DNA of 64,000 bases. Source: Parapristionchus giblindavisi. Its lineage: Eukaryota > Nematoda > Chromadorea > Rhabditida > Diplogasteridae. Made by a program: the position numbers and the translations under genes. Below are positions 1 to 14,467 of the stretch, one piece after another (positions within the stretch are counted from its first letter, which is position 1; every line of letters starts with the position of its first letter). The DNA is taken from contig CALSFV010000216.1 in assembly GCA_943737045.1 (NCBI GenBank), forward strand, positions 1-64,000, read 5' to 3'. The notes under the pieces were generated by a model. That model saw nothing but the letters and a program-made list of their open reading frames with translations. It was not told the DNA's origin and did no database searches.

Positions 1-307
1 TGTAAAATGTATTTTTCCGCATCGGTAATCATTGAAGTTCGTCTCTCATTTGGTATACTTGTGTCTGTCACTCTCATGTAGAGGTCATATAGATTTTGGA
101 TAATTCTTTGTATAAACTACACATTTCTTCTCCTTGATTATTAAACGTTAGCGGAAAAAATAACGGTTTTTCTAAATCAACCCACTATATGAAAATACTG
201 CGTGGTCTCCGAAAATGTATTATACATTACTATCATCATCATAATAATAATTATTATTCTTATTATTATTATTATTATTCTTATTGTTATTATTATTGCT
301 ATTAAAG
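1..307. other. Non-coding stretch with ATT/TTA microsatellite
   Basis: No convincing coding sequence. Bases 224-300 are an imperfect ATT/TTA trinucleotide repeat that runs up to the acceptor of the first exon of pseudogene copy A. The short Ile-rich reading frame across it is a translation of the microsatellite and not a gene. Confidence 0.6.
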
Positions 308-809
308 GATGTGGACGTAGCCGCACTACGCAAGTCAATGGTCGATGGCGGATTCCAACGCATATTCAACATTCCTCAAGAGAAGCTCAAGAAACTGCAA
401 CAACTCATGCAAAAGGTTGGTTATTGATAGAACTATATTGATTGACTATTATTTCGAGGATATTGATTAATTATCATTTCACAAACTTTTTCGGCAGTAC
501 CGTTCATGCGTAAGCATATGATAAATATATAATATATAGAACTCTGTGGAGTGTGTCTTTTGTGGATATGCAAGAGGTGTAGGGGTACTGTTATCGTGTG
601 ATGAATTCGCTTTCTTCTATCTCTGTCATTTATTTATTCATTTATTTATCTTTCCTTATGCGATACAGTTAACACAAATGAAGGAAATTTGATTGGAGGA
701 ACTAGAAATTAAGTAATAAGGGATTGATTTCTATTGGAAAATATAGTTGTATCGAATGATCGTCTTATTTTGATTTTGTGGCTTATCGATTGTATCTAAC
801 GATAAATTG

Positions 810-895
<86 letters not shown>

Positions 896-2138
896 GATTA
901 TTAAATATTTCATTTTCAGACCGAGACTCGTCCATTCGGTGAGAAGCTAAAACGCAGTCCAGTTCTGTGAGGCGCTCATTGAACAGCGTGCGGAGCAGCT
1001 CAAGCAGTTTGAGGAGATGTGCAAGGTTGATCTTTGAACTTTGAACTAATTTTTGATCTTTGAATTTTGAACTATTCTTTGAACTTTGAACTTTGAACAG
1101 TTATACTTTTTTCGAAATTTAAAATTTTACTGTGTTAATCGCATTCAGTACATCACTAATTTTGTAATTCTGAAAACTTATTGTAAAGTTTTGATATAGA
1201 ATGAGGTAGCGTAGGTAGGGTCGGAGTTGGCATAGAACATAGCAGATGATGTTCTCAATTGGGCGTTTCTATCATGTTAGTAATAGTACTATAGTACATC
1301 ATATGAAATTGATCTCTTATTTGTTTGTCCAGATTTATCACTTGGATAATGATAGTTTATTATTTGTATTACTTCTACATATTGTTGTTCAAAGTCTATC
1401 AAGGATATAACACGATGAACTGAAGAAATAGAAGAAAGAAAAGCCATGGATCTATAAAGGACCCCCCTGCCATGACTCGTCGCACTAATGTGCGAACGAC
1501 GTTTTTGACCCAAAATTTCCAAAAAAAATCGAAAAAACCTAACCTCATTTTGAGAACTGAGGACCTAGCTATTCGACCTATGCCGAACGTCATAAATATT
1601 GATTAAAGTGTCCGACAGTTGAGAAATCGGAACTCATCTCGATTATCCCCCATTGTATCTTGTTTATACATGATATAATACTCATTATATTATTTGTTAA
1701 ATATCAATTATTGATTACCTCTCATTGTCAGGTGGTCTTGGATTCCGAACCAATCGCGGCGGTTGGAAATCATGCGATCGCGTTGTAACAGATGACCAAT
1801 GAGGTCGAGGAGGCCGTCAGGGTATGGAAGGAGTGAGTGATATTTGATCTTTGAACTTTGATCTTTGATCTCTAGGTCTTGCTTGGCGGTTCTGGCTGCT
1901 CATTTTTATGCTTTTTTACCAATACAGCTGCAGTACTGTAGTAGTATCTTATGTAGTATTTAAAGTGCGACTTATCTTCTTGTAAGTATTGAATTTAATC
2001 TGCGTTCATTTATTTCTTTAAAGTTTAATATTCTTTAATCTTTGATCTTTCAGATATTCCGATGAATTGGATGATTTTCGTGCCGACCTCACATCCCTCA
2101 TGACAGCCCTTCGATCGAATGTCGCCGATCTTGAGTGA
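308..2138 (+). pseudogene. Coiled-coil gene, inverted copy A (broken; possibly dynactin subunit 2-like)
   Basis: Four exon-like blocks are readable: 308-415 (begins DVDVAALRKS), 920-1025 (begins TETRPFGEKL), 1732-1832 (begins VVLDSEPIAA) and 2054-2138 (YSDELDDFRADL). Each is bounded by CAG or AAAG acceptors and GT donors. They would encode a charged coiled-coil protein. Copy B on the minus strand carries the same blocks. Two defects are visible. Block 2 has one extra base relative to copy B (106 versus 105 bp), which shifts the frame. Block 3 has an in-frame TAA at 1786-1788 that copy B shares. The order of motifs (a LEERVEAMERAL heptad block in copy B, then EQRAEQLKQFEE) loosely recalls the C-terminal half of dynamitin, but that is a weak inference. 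The upstream exon seen in copy B is not present here. Confidence 0.6.
811..895. repeat. (TTA)n microsatellite in pseudogene intron
   Basis: Almost perfect TTA trinucleotide repeat of about 85 bp lying in the intron between blocks 1 and 2 of copy A. The corresponding intron of copy B carries a longer (AAT)n tract. Confidence 0.95.
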
Positions 2139-2174
2139 GCCGTCGCCGCGAAAGAGAAGACCGCAGCCGGGAAA

Positions 2175-5100
2175 TAGGAAACGAAATTGATTTTCCGGTC
2201 CTGGCGCTAATTCTATCTCGCTGTTCACACCCTGCACCACGATTGAATCAACTGCGCTTTTGCAACATGCACAATATATAACTTATTATGAAGAGCTTTT
2301 TTGTTTCTAGATTATGTACATTATCTATTTCTATGTTGTTTTGTAAATATTAAATCCACTTTATCCACAGGAAGCGTCATTTTGTGATAAATATACAGTA
2401 ATCGAATATCGATCGAATGGCCTATGACAAAAATCAATAAAATCGGGGCTCGAAGAGCTAACTAAAGTATCGTAGCCTGATCCCTGTTGGTCTAGATCAT
2501 ACAGTATATCGTAGTAAGTGGGTGACAGATTACGGTACTTTTAACGAATCGTGCCACGTTTGGGGAATGGTCAGGTGTGGACGGGGCGGCACGTGTACGG
2601 TTGGTATGGGACGGATGGAAAGACGTCGACCGCACGCGTTATCTCGGCAACGGACGATCGGACGCGGTGATAGATGCGGTCGGAAGGCGGATTCGCGGAA
2701 TGGCGGACTGGAAGATGTAACGACGGACGCGGATGCGGTCCTCACGCTCTGCAGCCAGGTCCTGTGCTTAATAACAGTACGATCACAGTTTAATAACAGT
2801 ACGATCTCTATAACTACAGTACTCCATATCTCTATAACTACAGTAATCCATATTTCCATCACTCAGTTCACTATAATATTGCAAAAGATATGAGTTCATA
2901 TTATAGATGTATATCTTCTCTAATCCACAGCTGGGAATTTAACTTTCCAGCCGACAAACCGGCCCGATTGGTTGTCAGACTTGATATCCACTGGAAACGG
3001 GGCCCTACTAAAAGGTACATTAACTTTGCATAACTCTAGAGAGAGGGGAACGAAGAATGGACTAATAACGTCACATTTGCATATGAAGATTCTTTACGCG
3101 GAATGACGGCACCAACTAGTAGAGTAGAGTAGAGTAGAGTAGAGTAGAATAGAGTAGAATAGAATTGAATAGAGTAGAACAGATGATGATGAAGATCGTT
3201 GATAACGACGACGAACCAATGAGTCGAGCCTTAGATGGATCGAATATCATAGACGAGGGAAAGAAAGATATAGTATGAAAGAAATCCGATACAGTAAGGA
3301 AGATGTCTAAGGTAGAGGTAAAGAGAGCTAATACTTGATACTGATGCCAAAAAATACGAAATACTGTATAATATGCCACACTAATCTATCCACGAAACCA
3401 TACCCAGCCGTACTTGAGGTAAACCCGGTGAGCCTCATAAATTGCTCGTTACCGGGAATACCCCATGAACGGTCATACTGGGCTACGGTACCGTAAGACT
3501 AACTAACTAACGTAATAACAAGAATTAGAACTAACTAACGAACTAGAAATAGTGGTCAAGCAAAATCAACAATCCATGATGCCATACCAAGCCGTACACT
3601 ATCGCACGGCAGAGGGACGCAACTACAGTAAGTCAACGGATGCGGCAAGATGTTGCATAAGAGAAAACACAGTAAGAGAAAGATAATCAATAGTACGGCA
3701 ATGATAGGGTGGGATACGATACCTCACTGAAGAAACAGGCGTATCCTTGATTACCTGACGAATCCAATTACTGACAAGCGCAGAGAACTCCGGAAGTTGG
3801 CATGCATCGAGATGATCATCGAAGGTGAGCGGATGAGAAATGAAGACAGGCAGAGGAGAGGGGGGGGAGAGACGATGAATGACGATGGGAGCACTCTCGT
3901 ACGTTAGCTCTCTGAAGTACATGATGAATGTAAAGATCAAAGATCAATTCCAAAAAGGAAACGAATAGGGAAGCAGGTGAGGAGCGACGAAAACGACGAA
4001 ATTGACGAGAATGATAAAATGTGTTATGGATAATCAAATGCAAGACTAGACAATAACAACGAAATTATATGTAGATATGATAAAGTTAAAATATCAATGA
4101 ACAAAATAGGGATTGAAAGAAGGAAAGGGAGAGGAAGAGGGCCATAGGAGACATAGCAGAAAACAGAGGGGAATCGATCGAGAAGTTGACAATCACCAAT
4201 GAGTCAACACTATTGGTGATTCCCATGGTAGGTCAAAGAGAAGGACAGAGATTTCTTTCTCTGCACTCTCTCACTCTGTCTGTACTCTCTCAAATTTGCA
4301 CGCTCTCTACTATGATCAAAGAACGATCACATAATCTCGTCGTAGCCAGGGAAGGAATGGGAGTTGTAAATCATCTTGACTTGCCAGAGACTCTAGGAAC
4401 AGGATAAATCATTCCTTCCTTCCAATCAAAACATCAAGATCGAGCGCGTGATTTTGTGCGTGCTCCTTGGTATTCCGCATGCAAGACAACATCATAGCTC
4501 CCATCGTCATTCATCGTCTCTTCCCCCCTCTCCTCTGCCTGTCTTCATTTCTCATCCGCTCACCTTCGATGATCATCTCGATGCATGCCAACTTCCGGAG
4601 TTCTCTGCGCTTGTCTGTAATTGGATTCGTCCGCTAATCAAGGATACGCCTGTTTCATCAATGAGGTATCGTATCCCACCCTATCATTGCCGTACTATTG
4701 ATTATCTTTCTCTTTGTGTGCTTTCTCTTATGCCACATCTTGCCGCATCCGTTGACTTACCCTCTGCCGTGCGGTAGTGTACGGCTGGGTATGGCTTTAT
4801 GTATGGATGATTTTGCTAGACCACTAGTTCTAGTTCATTAGTTAGTTCTAATTCTCGTTATTTCGTTAGTCTTACGGTACCGTAGCCCAGTATGACCGTT
4901 CATGACGTATCCCCGGTAACGAGCAATTTATGAGGCTCACCGGGTTTACCTCAAGTACGGCTGGGTTGGTTTCGTGGATAGATTAGTGTAGTATATTATA
5001 CAGTATTTCGTATTTTTTGGCATCAGTATCAAGTATTAGTAGTAGTACCTTAGACATCTTTCTTACTGTATCGCTTTTCATTTTTAATATATCTTTCTTT

Positions 5101-5580
5101 CCCTCGTCTATGATATTCGATCCATCTAAAGGTCGACTCATTGGTTCGTCGTCGTCATCAACGATCTTCATCATCATCATCTGCCCATTCCCCAATCGTG
5201 GCAGGACTCGTTAAAAGATATCGAGTACCGTAATCTATCACCCACTTACTACGATATACTGTATGATCTAGACCAACAGGGATCAGGCGACGATACTGTA
5301 GTTAGCGCTCCAAGCCCCGATTTTATTGATTTATTGTCATAGGCCATTTGATCGATATTCGATTACTGTATATTTATCACAAAATGACGCTTCCTGTGAA
5401 CAAAGTGCATTTAATATTTGCAAACAAAACATTGAAATAGATAATGTACATAATCTAGAAACAAAAAGCTCTTCATAATAAGATGCAAGAATATTGTAAA
5501 TGTTGCAAAAGCGCAGTTGATTCAATCGTGGTGCAGGGTGTGAACAGCGATATAGAATCAGCGCCAGGGCCTACTGCAAG
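2175..5580. repeat. 3.4 kb foldback region built around a dispersed element (copy X1)
   Basis: The outer arms, about 2200-2535 and 5210-5580, are inverted copies of each other. Inside them, 3110-3900 is inverted at about 4490-5190. The stretch 3905-5190 as a whole is an inverted copy of the 8150-9420 part of element X2. Bases 2770-3000 match 7610-7865 in direct orientation. The region is therefore X-element sequence present in both orientations, with the 3910-4490 part forming the loop. Open frames here (for example 2522-2893 and the 3623-4043 antisense frames) have no splice context or recognisable motif and recur in the inverted copies, so I do not call genes. Confidence 0.75.
3117..3178. 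repeat. AGAGT/AGAAT pentanucleotide repeat
   Basis: About twelve copies of the pentamer with single-base variants. A shorter tract at the equivalent point (about 8150) in copy X2 suggests local expansion. Confidence 0.85.
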
Positions 5581-7609
5581 GGTATACTTATTTCATCGTT
5601 ATTCTAATAGGTCATAATAAATGTCCTCTTTCAAAGAATCAATACACACTCTCTCTCAGACAAAGTAGATGAGAGAGTGTAGTCAGAGTGGACAGGCCTA
5701 TTAATTTACCTGTTCTGAAGACTGCATCGAACATGCATCGGCTGAATCGGTAAGAACGACTTGTAATACGTTCCTACGCCGTGAAGAAGGTGACGGCTCA
5801 TAAACTTGGCAAGAAATCTCAAGTTATATTTTATTTATTAAGACGATTTATTTTATTTAGATGATGCTTAACAATAAGTCAACTTACGCATCCTAAAATA
5901 AATATGATGCCATAAGTGTGCATTTCGATAAGTTTAGTAAGCTGTGGATGACCTGAATGAATTTTGAGAGAACTATGATAGATACGTATACAATACAGTA
6001 GATCAGATTCAATCTTGCGCAAGTCAAAACAGGAGAAAACTTCTTTTTTATTAGTTAGTACTAATCTTCCATTGAAGACGACATCCGAATTCGAAACTTG
6101 AACGAAATAATCAAATAACCTACGAAGTTGTTGCGATATTCGTCAAATTGGCCTGTAAGACTAGACAAGACAATTCGTATAGTGCCGACAAATACAGATT
6201 CAGTCTCCCAATTCATCGCTTACATATAAGAATATGAGATACATGAAACCAAGGACAACGTCCGTCTGGGCTTATGCCTGTGATGACTGTCATTTTTGAT
6301 GGATAGGATACGAATATGAAGACAATGAAAAACTGTATCGATTTTGTATGAAAAAATATCGATTTTACAGGATGATTCGATTATTCTAATATAGAATGTT
6401 ATCCTCTACATTTATCTCATTCGTAAAGGGTCAAATGTTTCCACCTTCACTTTGTTCTTTTTCAAAGGAACCAGTAGTTCTGATAAGATGTATGCGAAAG
6501 TTAATACTTAGCGAAAACACGAAGAGTATTCTCTTTTTGAACATTTTCAATGACTTTGATTATCTGTTAATTATGGGGGACCAAAATTCAGAACAATTTA
6601 TGGTGCATACCACTAACCTCGGTACATTGTCATTATTTAGTTGATAAAATACTTATGTTAATCAGAATTTTTTGATCTGTCACATATCACACGATAGTTG
6701 TAATTTTTGTGCCTAAAAAGCTGTTTTCATCTTATCAGAGTGAAAGTTACTTTCGTACTTCGGTCAATCTGGCCGCGCTTAAAGATTACTGTTCAACGTA
6801 ATCTGAGTTTTGCCTTATTCAGAATGTTTTGCTCTTTAAAATGGTATATGACAACATGAGTGTTGCTGAAAATCTCTCTTGTCATGAATTGTTTTGAGCC
6901 AAAATACATAAAGTAATGAAAGAAAATTTTCTAGCTTTATTGAGCGATTGCTTATCTTTCTTGCCTGCCGGCAGTCGATTTTCTGAAGGATACTCATTTA
7001 GGCCGCGCCCCTTTTCATCTCGCGAGTCGTAAACATCTCTAGCTTCTCCATGCTATTCGTTGATAAATCAAATCACTCTGAAACGTATCATAGCCCTAAA
7101 CATCACATATTTATTATACTATACCTCGAAAACGTTGCATTCATTCCCCCCAGAGCTTTCTCTCTTTCATTTTTGATCTCATTATTCAGTTGTATAAATA
7201 ATATTATGGAATTATGACGTTTTATGAAATTACAAGAGAAATTATCAAGTCACAACGGTTCATCTTTAAAAAAATAAATATAAAAATAACTCTACTAGCA
7301 CAGATTTCGTATGAAAGGTCGAAAAAATATTAGAAAGTAAAGATTATGCTTCAGACTTGTACTCAGTTGATAAAGCGGAGTATTATGAAAATTTCTCTTT
7401 CATGGATTCACGGAAACGCGGACAAACTATCCAGTGTCAACCAATATTTTTCTTGTTTCTGTTGCGATCGTGAGGTTATCAGATAAGCCAACGAGCGTGA
7501 CTATTAACATAACTGTATTTGCTTATTCAGTTCAAAACGAAATGGGGCATAGGTGTGACGCAAAAAGTGCGATCGGTCCGGACTTTACGTTGTATCACAG
7601 TAGACTGAG
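5581..7609. other. Intergenic, AT-rich, no gene seen
   Basis: No frame has splice-site support or familiar motifs. Bases 5660-5695 are part of the palindromic GAGAGAGTGT hairpin MITE family found elsewhere in the window. Bases 6065-6180 resemble 55260-55390 (both contain CCATTGAAG followed by ATTCGAAACTTG), so a low-copy dispersed repeat is present. The 82-codon frame at 6396-6644 looks fortuitous. Confidence 0.5.
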
Positions 7610-10600
7610 TCTAGTAGACTCTATAACTACAGTAGTCCATATCTCTATAACTACAGTAGTCCATATCTATATAACTACAGTAGTCCATATCTCTACAACT
7701 GCAGTAATCCATCACTCAGTTCACTACAATATTGCAAAAGATATGAGTTCATATTATAGATGTATATCTTCTCTAATCCACAGCTGGGAATTGAACTTTC
7801 TATCCGACAAACCGGCCCGATTGATAGTCCCACTTGGCATCAACTGGAAACGGGCCCTCTATAGGATTCTTTAACTTTACATAAGCTTTCAAGATTCACC
7901 GATATATGGCTCCGCCCATTTCTTATCGTGCATACATAGTGATTCTCGCCCATTTAACTGCGCGGGCTTGGACACCGCTTGTAAACATCAAAACCACAAA
8001 ATCTTTATTTAGTTTAGAAAAAAGTGTGCGAGTGAAGAATTGCCAGACGAAGACGACAGTTTTCCTCGGTCTTCACTCCAGTGGCACAAAAGATAACGAC
8101 GCACCGACGTCGCCTCCATATCCAGTTATTGTATCTTAGAGTAACACGTAGAGTAGAGTAGATGATAATGACGATCGTTGATGACGACGACGAACCAATG
8201 AGTCGACCTTTAGATGGATCGAATATCATAGACGAGGGAAAGAAAGATATAGTAAATAAAGAATACCGATAAAGTAAGAAAGATGTCTCCGGTAGAGAAA
8301 AAGAGAGCTAATACTTGATACTCATGCAAAAAAAACGAAATAATATATAATATACTACACTAATCTAACCACGAAACCATACCCAGCCGTACTTGAGGTA
8401 AACCCGGTGAACCTTATAAATTGCTCATTACCGGGAATACCCCATGAACGGGCATACTGGACTACGGTACCGTAAGACTAACTAACAAACTAAATAACAA
8501 GAATTAGAAATAATTATCGAACTAGAACTAGTGGTCTAGCAAAATCAATTATACATGATGCCATACCCAGGCCAACACTACCGCACTGCAGAGGGCCGCA
8601 ACTACAGTAAGTCAACGGATGCGGCAAGATGTGGCATAAGAGAAAACACACTCAGAGAAAGATAATCAATAGTACGGCAATGATAGGGTGGAATACGATA
8701 CCTCACTGATGACACAGGCGCATCCTTGATTAAATCCAATGCAGACAAGCGCAGAGTACTCCGGAAGTTGACAGACATCGAGACGATCATCGAAGTTGAG
8801 CGGAGGAGAGGGGGAAGAGACCATGAATGACGATGGGAGCTATGATGTTGTCACACATACGGAATAGCAAGGATCACGCAAGCAATCACGCGCTCGATCT
8901 CGATGTTTTGATTGGAAGGAAGGAATGGTCTATCCTGTTCCTAGAGTCATCGATCTGAGTACATGGGCACGTGAAGATGATTTACAACTCCTATCCCTTC
9001 CCTGGCTCGGCGAGATTATGTGATCGTTCTTTGACCATAGTAGAGAGCGTTCAAATTTGAGAGAGTACAGACAGAGTGAGAGAGTGCAGAGAAAGAAATC
9101 TCTGTCCTTCTCTTTGACCTACCATGGGAATCACCAATAGTGTTGACTCATTGGTGATTGTCAACTTCTCGATCGATTCCCCTCTGTTTTCTGCTATGTC
9201 TCCTATGGCCCTCTTCCTCTCCCTTTCCTTCTTTCAATCCCTATTTTGTTCATTGATATTTTAACTTTATCATATCTACATATAATTTCGTTGTTATTGT
9301 CTAGTCTTGCATTTGATTATCCATAACACATTTTATCATTCTCGTCCATTTTGTTTGCAGTCTTCAGTTGTTTTCGCCGCTCCTCACCTGCTTCCCTATT
9401 CGTTTCCTTTTTAAAATTGATTTTTGATCTTTACCTTCAACGTTTACTTCAGTGAGCGTGTTAACGTACGAGAGAGCTGACAGAGTGAGAGATTGTGGCA
9501 AAGCGAGAGAGGGCAGAGAAAGAAAAAACTATGCACTCGTCAATGTTCTATCATCGATATTGTAGATTCACTAGTTGGAACCACTTCTTGGTATACCTTT
9601 CTCCATGTTTTCGTTCGTAATTATCATAGTTCAGTCTCTTGGCCATCCCTCTCCCTCTTTCTTTTCCTCCCTCTCCTTCGTTATCTCTTGATTGCTCCAC
9701 CTCTACTTCTCTTTTCAATTCTTCCTCTGGCCATGGTCTTGCCAGGAACCTACTACCTCTCTCATCTTCCTGTGCAGTCTTCGGTCCTTTGTCCCTTCAC
9801 TTATTGTGATTTTCCCACCATTTCTAGCTAAACTCTTCCATATCGTCTCCCTCTTCTCTATTTCTCTCGTGATTATCGATCTATCATTTCATGTTCTTAT
9901 TCGTGTTTTATTGAGCCTATTTTCCCTTGGCGTCCCCGTTCGTAAATCTCTGTCACTTGCATAGGATCCATATTCTCAATTTGTAGATCTCTCTCTGGAA
10001 ACTCTTCAACTAAAGTGACATTGGCCGATCTTCATGGACATAATCGAGGACCACGACAACGTTGGATCATCTACCATCGCTCTTGGAGGTACAAGTCTTC
10101 CTTGGCTAATCTTATGTAATGCTCTAAGGCATGAAAAGAAATGAAAATCAGAGAATACTCCTCGTTTTGCTCACTTTCTCGCCACTTTTTTTCTTTTCTC
10201 GGCTTCGGAACAGAAAATTACTATCCGTTCGGTCCTTCTTTCGATAACGACATCATATAAGCAATAATTTGTTCATAGTCTTCATTTCTTTTCCGAATGA
10301 TTAGTAAAACACGTTCCTTTCAAAGTAAAAGGTGATACTTAGTGAGCGATGTCGTTAGTGGAAGAAGTACCCTCTTCTATAATCTTGTACTATGTTCAAA
10401 AGTTCCGTAGAGCAAAATCAAGCTCACCATTTTTGTGATACTGTTAGCAGTGGAGAGTTTTCCTGCAGTAGTTTTAAACACAAATTGGGTTATGTTAGGA
10501 TAACAAAGCGTCGAGTTAATAGTTATTTATAATTCTTTATTTCAATTCGTCGATTCGTTGTCGTGACTGATGAACAACGTCAGAAGGTCGTCACTGATGA

Positions 10601-11060
10601 ACATTCCAATGGTCGGAGTAAAGATGAGAATGACGGCACAATCTTCGTTCTCCATGCTGCTGCTGAGGAACCGCCTGGATACTGTTTTCCGAAATAATAA
10701 AGATATTTGGGGTGTTATAATGTTTGATGTCAGTGTCCAACCCCGCGCGGTTAAATGGGCGGGGTCAGCATCGCAATATAAACAGGGTTGACCAGGAAGG
10801 GGCGGAGTTACGCATCGGTATTTGAACACGGGAGTGTTAGAGCATATGTAGATTGTTTGACATGCCTTCCAATAGGGACCCATGGCCTAGTGGATAAGAG
10901 CTCGGACATCCAAATGGCCGGTTGGTCGGGGATGAGAGTTCGTTCCCCCGAAGAGGATTAGCAAAAGATAAACGCTCTCAACTTGTCCCAACTGTTTTTT
11001 TGCTAGTTTTTCTTGACGTTTTTCCGCTCGAACCTACGCTATCATCTAGTGTGCGATAGA
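7610..11060 (+). mobile_element. Dispersed repeat element, copy X2 (about 3.4 kb, no transposase seen)
   Basis: This sequence recurs collinearly at 43350-46440 (copy X3) and partly inverted at 2770-5190 (X1). Near the left end, 7890-8060 (around CCCATTTAACTGCGCGGGC) is an imperfect inverted copy of about 10650-10790, giving the body inverted termini of roughly 150 bp. The interior is pyrimidine-rich or otherwise of low complexity and carries no recognisable transposase, helicase or reverse transcriptase. Frames at 9493-9964 are Ser/Leu/Phe-rich translations of TCTC-rich DNA. I interpret it as a non-autonomous DNA element; it could also be a Helitron-like sequence, for which I see no diagnostic ends. 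Confidence 0.6.
10875..10950 (+). other. tRNA-like sequence within element X2
   Basis: The stretch contains TGGCCTAGTGGATAAGAGC, a good match to a tRNA A box and D arm, and about 40 bases later GAGAGTTCGTTCCCC, which resembles a T arm or B box. I cannot pair a full acceptor stem, so it is more likely a tRNA-derived SINE head or a decayed tRNA than a working gene. A degraded relative lies near 46320-46360 in copy X3. Confidence 0.3.
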
Positions 11061-11442
11061 GGTCCCGTAGAATGATTGTGAACTAACCTTCTTTTCACAA
11101 TATTGTCATACGTATTTAAAAATATATGTGAAGATGCATTCAAAAATAAATGTTGACGATCAATAGCTTTTTTATCTATTTTTATTTTTAGCATTTTATT
11201 TTTAGCCGACCAATCCGTTGTGAAAAATTCTGGAATCATATTTATAAGAAACAAAATCGAATTAATAATCATATTTTTCTGAAACGTCTTGACCTCTGTC
11301 ACATTTCGTTACAGTGTTTTGTCTAATGCACAATACTGCAAGCTATATTGCTAAAAATCGTTAAAATGATCAGCCAGTCTGGAACCGCTAAAGCAAAACC
11401 TAGAGATCAAAGATCAAAGATCAAAGATCAAAGATCACTCAC

Positions 11443-13020
<1,578 letters not shown>

Positions 13021-13055
13021 CTGATCAAAGATCAAACTACGGAGTTTCAGATCTA

Positions 13056-14324
13056 TTAGGTTGAGTCATAATTAACCGTGGATTTTTGTGATTCGACTTT
13101 GAACGTTTGCCGTTCTTTTGTGATAACACCTCCTGTCTCGCGATATTGCACACATACAATATCCTCCTCCCTCTCTCACTCCCCGAGATATCAGTCATTA
13201 TTGTCCCCCGCCAGCTAAGAAATTACGAAAAATTTTCATACGAATAAACAACATGTCGGCATGTCATGATTTTCCTTTTCCTGTCTGGCCTCAAAGTCTC
13301 TGTTAGTCGACGGCGCACGGCCTAAGTTTACCACTCAGACACCCCCTTCTCTAACAACGGTGCAATATTGGTTCTATTGCTTCACATAGAAAAACAACAA
13401 TATGAAGAAGAGAGAGGTCGAGGTCGTCATCCAAGAAGCTATTTGGACCTACTGAAGAATAGCATCGAGGCTGACCCATACATGACCACCAGGTAAATGG
13501 TCTCTACTCTTGGGGGGTCACAGTCAGCCATCGTTCGCGAACTTCGTTCAATCGGCAAGGTGCGAAAGATGGGCCGATGGGTTCCTCACATACTGACCGA
13601 GAAGAACAAAAATGACCATGTCGGCTTCACCAGGCAATTGCTTAGCTACGAAAGAACCAACGCGTGGCTGACCAATATCGTCACTGGTGATGATAAGTGG
13701 ATACTGTACCACAACGTTGTGCGCCGTGCCAGAGGGTGAACACGTGGGATCAGAACGTCCCCAAACCCGAGCTATATGTACGATAAGAATGTCATACTCA
13801 GTGTTTGGAGGGGTGTCAAAGGTGTGTACCACTAGGAGCTGCTACCCCAAGTACAGACTATCAACGTCGCCCATTACGCTTCCCAACTACGTACTCACAA
13901 GCTGAAACTCGAATTTCCACGGGCTGCAGGCGATCGAACTGCCTTTCAGCATCATGGTACACGCCCCAACATGGCGAAGGCCTTCAAGAAGGAGGTGATG
14001 TCGTTTGGCTGACTAGTACTCCCCTAGCCCAAGTATACACTGGACCTTGCCCCCTCCGATTATTGGCTCATCGGTGATGTGCATCGTGCCTTGGCGGAGA
14101 AACACTTCCAAAATCGAATCGAGGTCGAATCGTGACTCGCCTCATACTTCGCCTCAAAGCCGGCCGTGTGGTTTGAGGAGGGAATCAAGCCCTTGCCCAC
14201 ACTTTGGCAGAAGACCATCGACAATGATGGTGGCTACCACGATTCATACGCTCATTGATTGACAAAGAATTTTCAAGTCAAAGTTGAAGTTCAAAATCCA
14301 CGGTTAATTATGACTCAACCTAAT
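13056..14324 (+). mobile_element. mariner-type DNA transposon, complete ends, dead
   Basis: Terminal inverted repeats begin TTAGGTTGAGTCATAATTAA at 13056 and end with the inverse ...GACTCAACCTAA at 14324. Both ends are flanked by TA (13054-13055 and 14325-14326), the mariner target duplication. The length of 1269 bp is typical of mariner. It sits immediately upstream of the first visible exon of pseudogene copy B. Confidence 0.93.
13440..14262 (+). pseudogene. Decayed mariner transposase
   Basis: The helix-turn-helix region is readable around 13450-13570 (IGKVRKMGRWVPH). The catalytic domain follows, with the first Asp in VTGDDKW at about 13686. Later frames give the block LDLAPSDYW at about 14040, which carries the third acidic residue, and a C-terminal WQKTIDNDGGY. 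The second catalytic Asp, normally in a QDNARPH-like motif, reads QHHGTRPN near 13950, so it is lost. A TAA at 13494-13496 and at least two frame changes after 13730 break the gene. A transposase is clear; activity is not possible. Confidence 0.9.
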
Positions 14325-14467
14325 AGAAGTAATAGATCAAACTACAAAGATACGAATCAGGGCTAGTAAACCCAGTGATGACCAACTTCGGAGACAGGTG
14401 TAAATGGTATTATCTTTATCGAATTGAAAAAAAGGAATTATGATTATCTAACACGTAACAATGGTAC

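Noticed and set aside
202..441. Ile-rich frame over the first microsatellite (also 731-913 and 12040-12291)
   Set aside because: Translations of trinucleotide repeats; only the 308-415 exon block within 202-441 is supported.
2522..2893. 123-codon frame in the X1 palindrome
   Set aside because: The 3' part is the repeated CTATAACTACAGTA sequence also at 7620-7700; no splice context, no motif, and the antisense strand is equally open.
9493..9964. Two Leu/Ser/Phe-rich frames that look like membrane proteins
   Set aside because: They arise from TCTC/TTCC low-complexity sequence inside element X2 and are not conserved as frames in X3.
13548..13832. Minus-strand 94-codon frame in the mariner
   Set aside because: Antisense of the transposase remnant.
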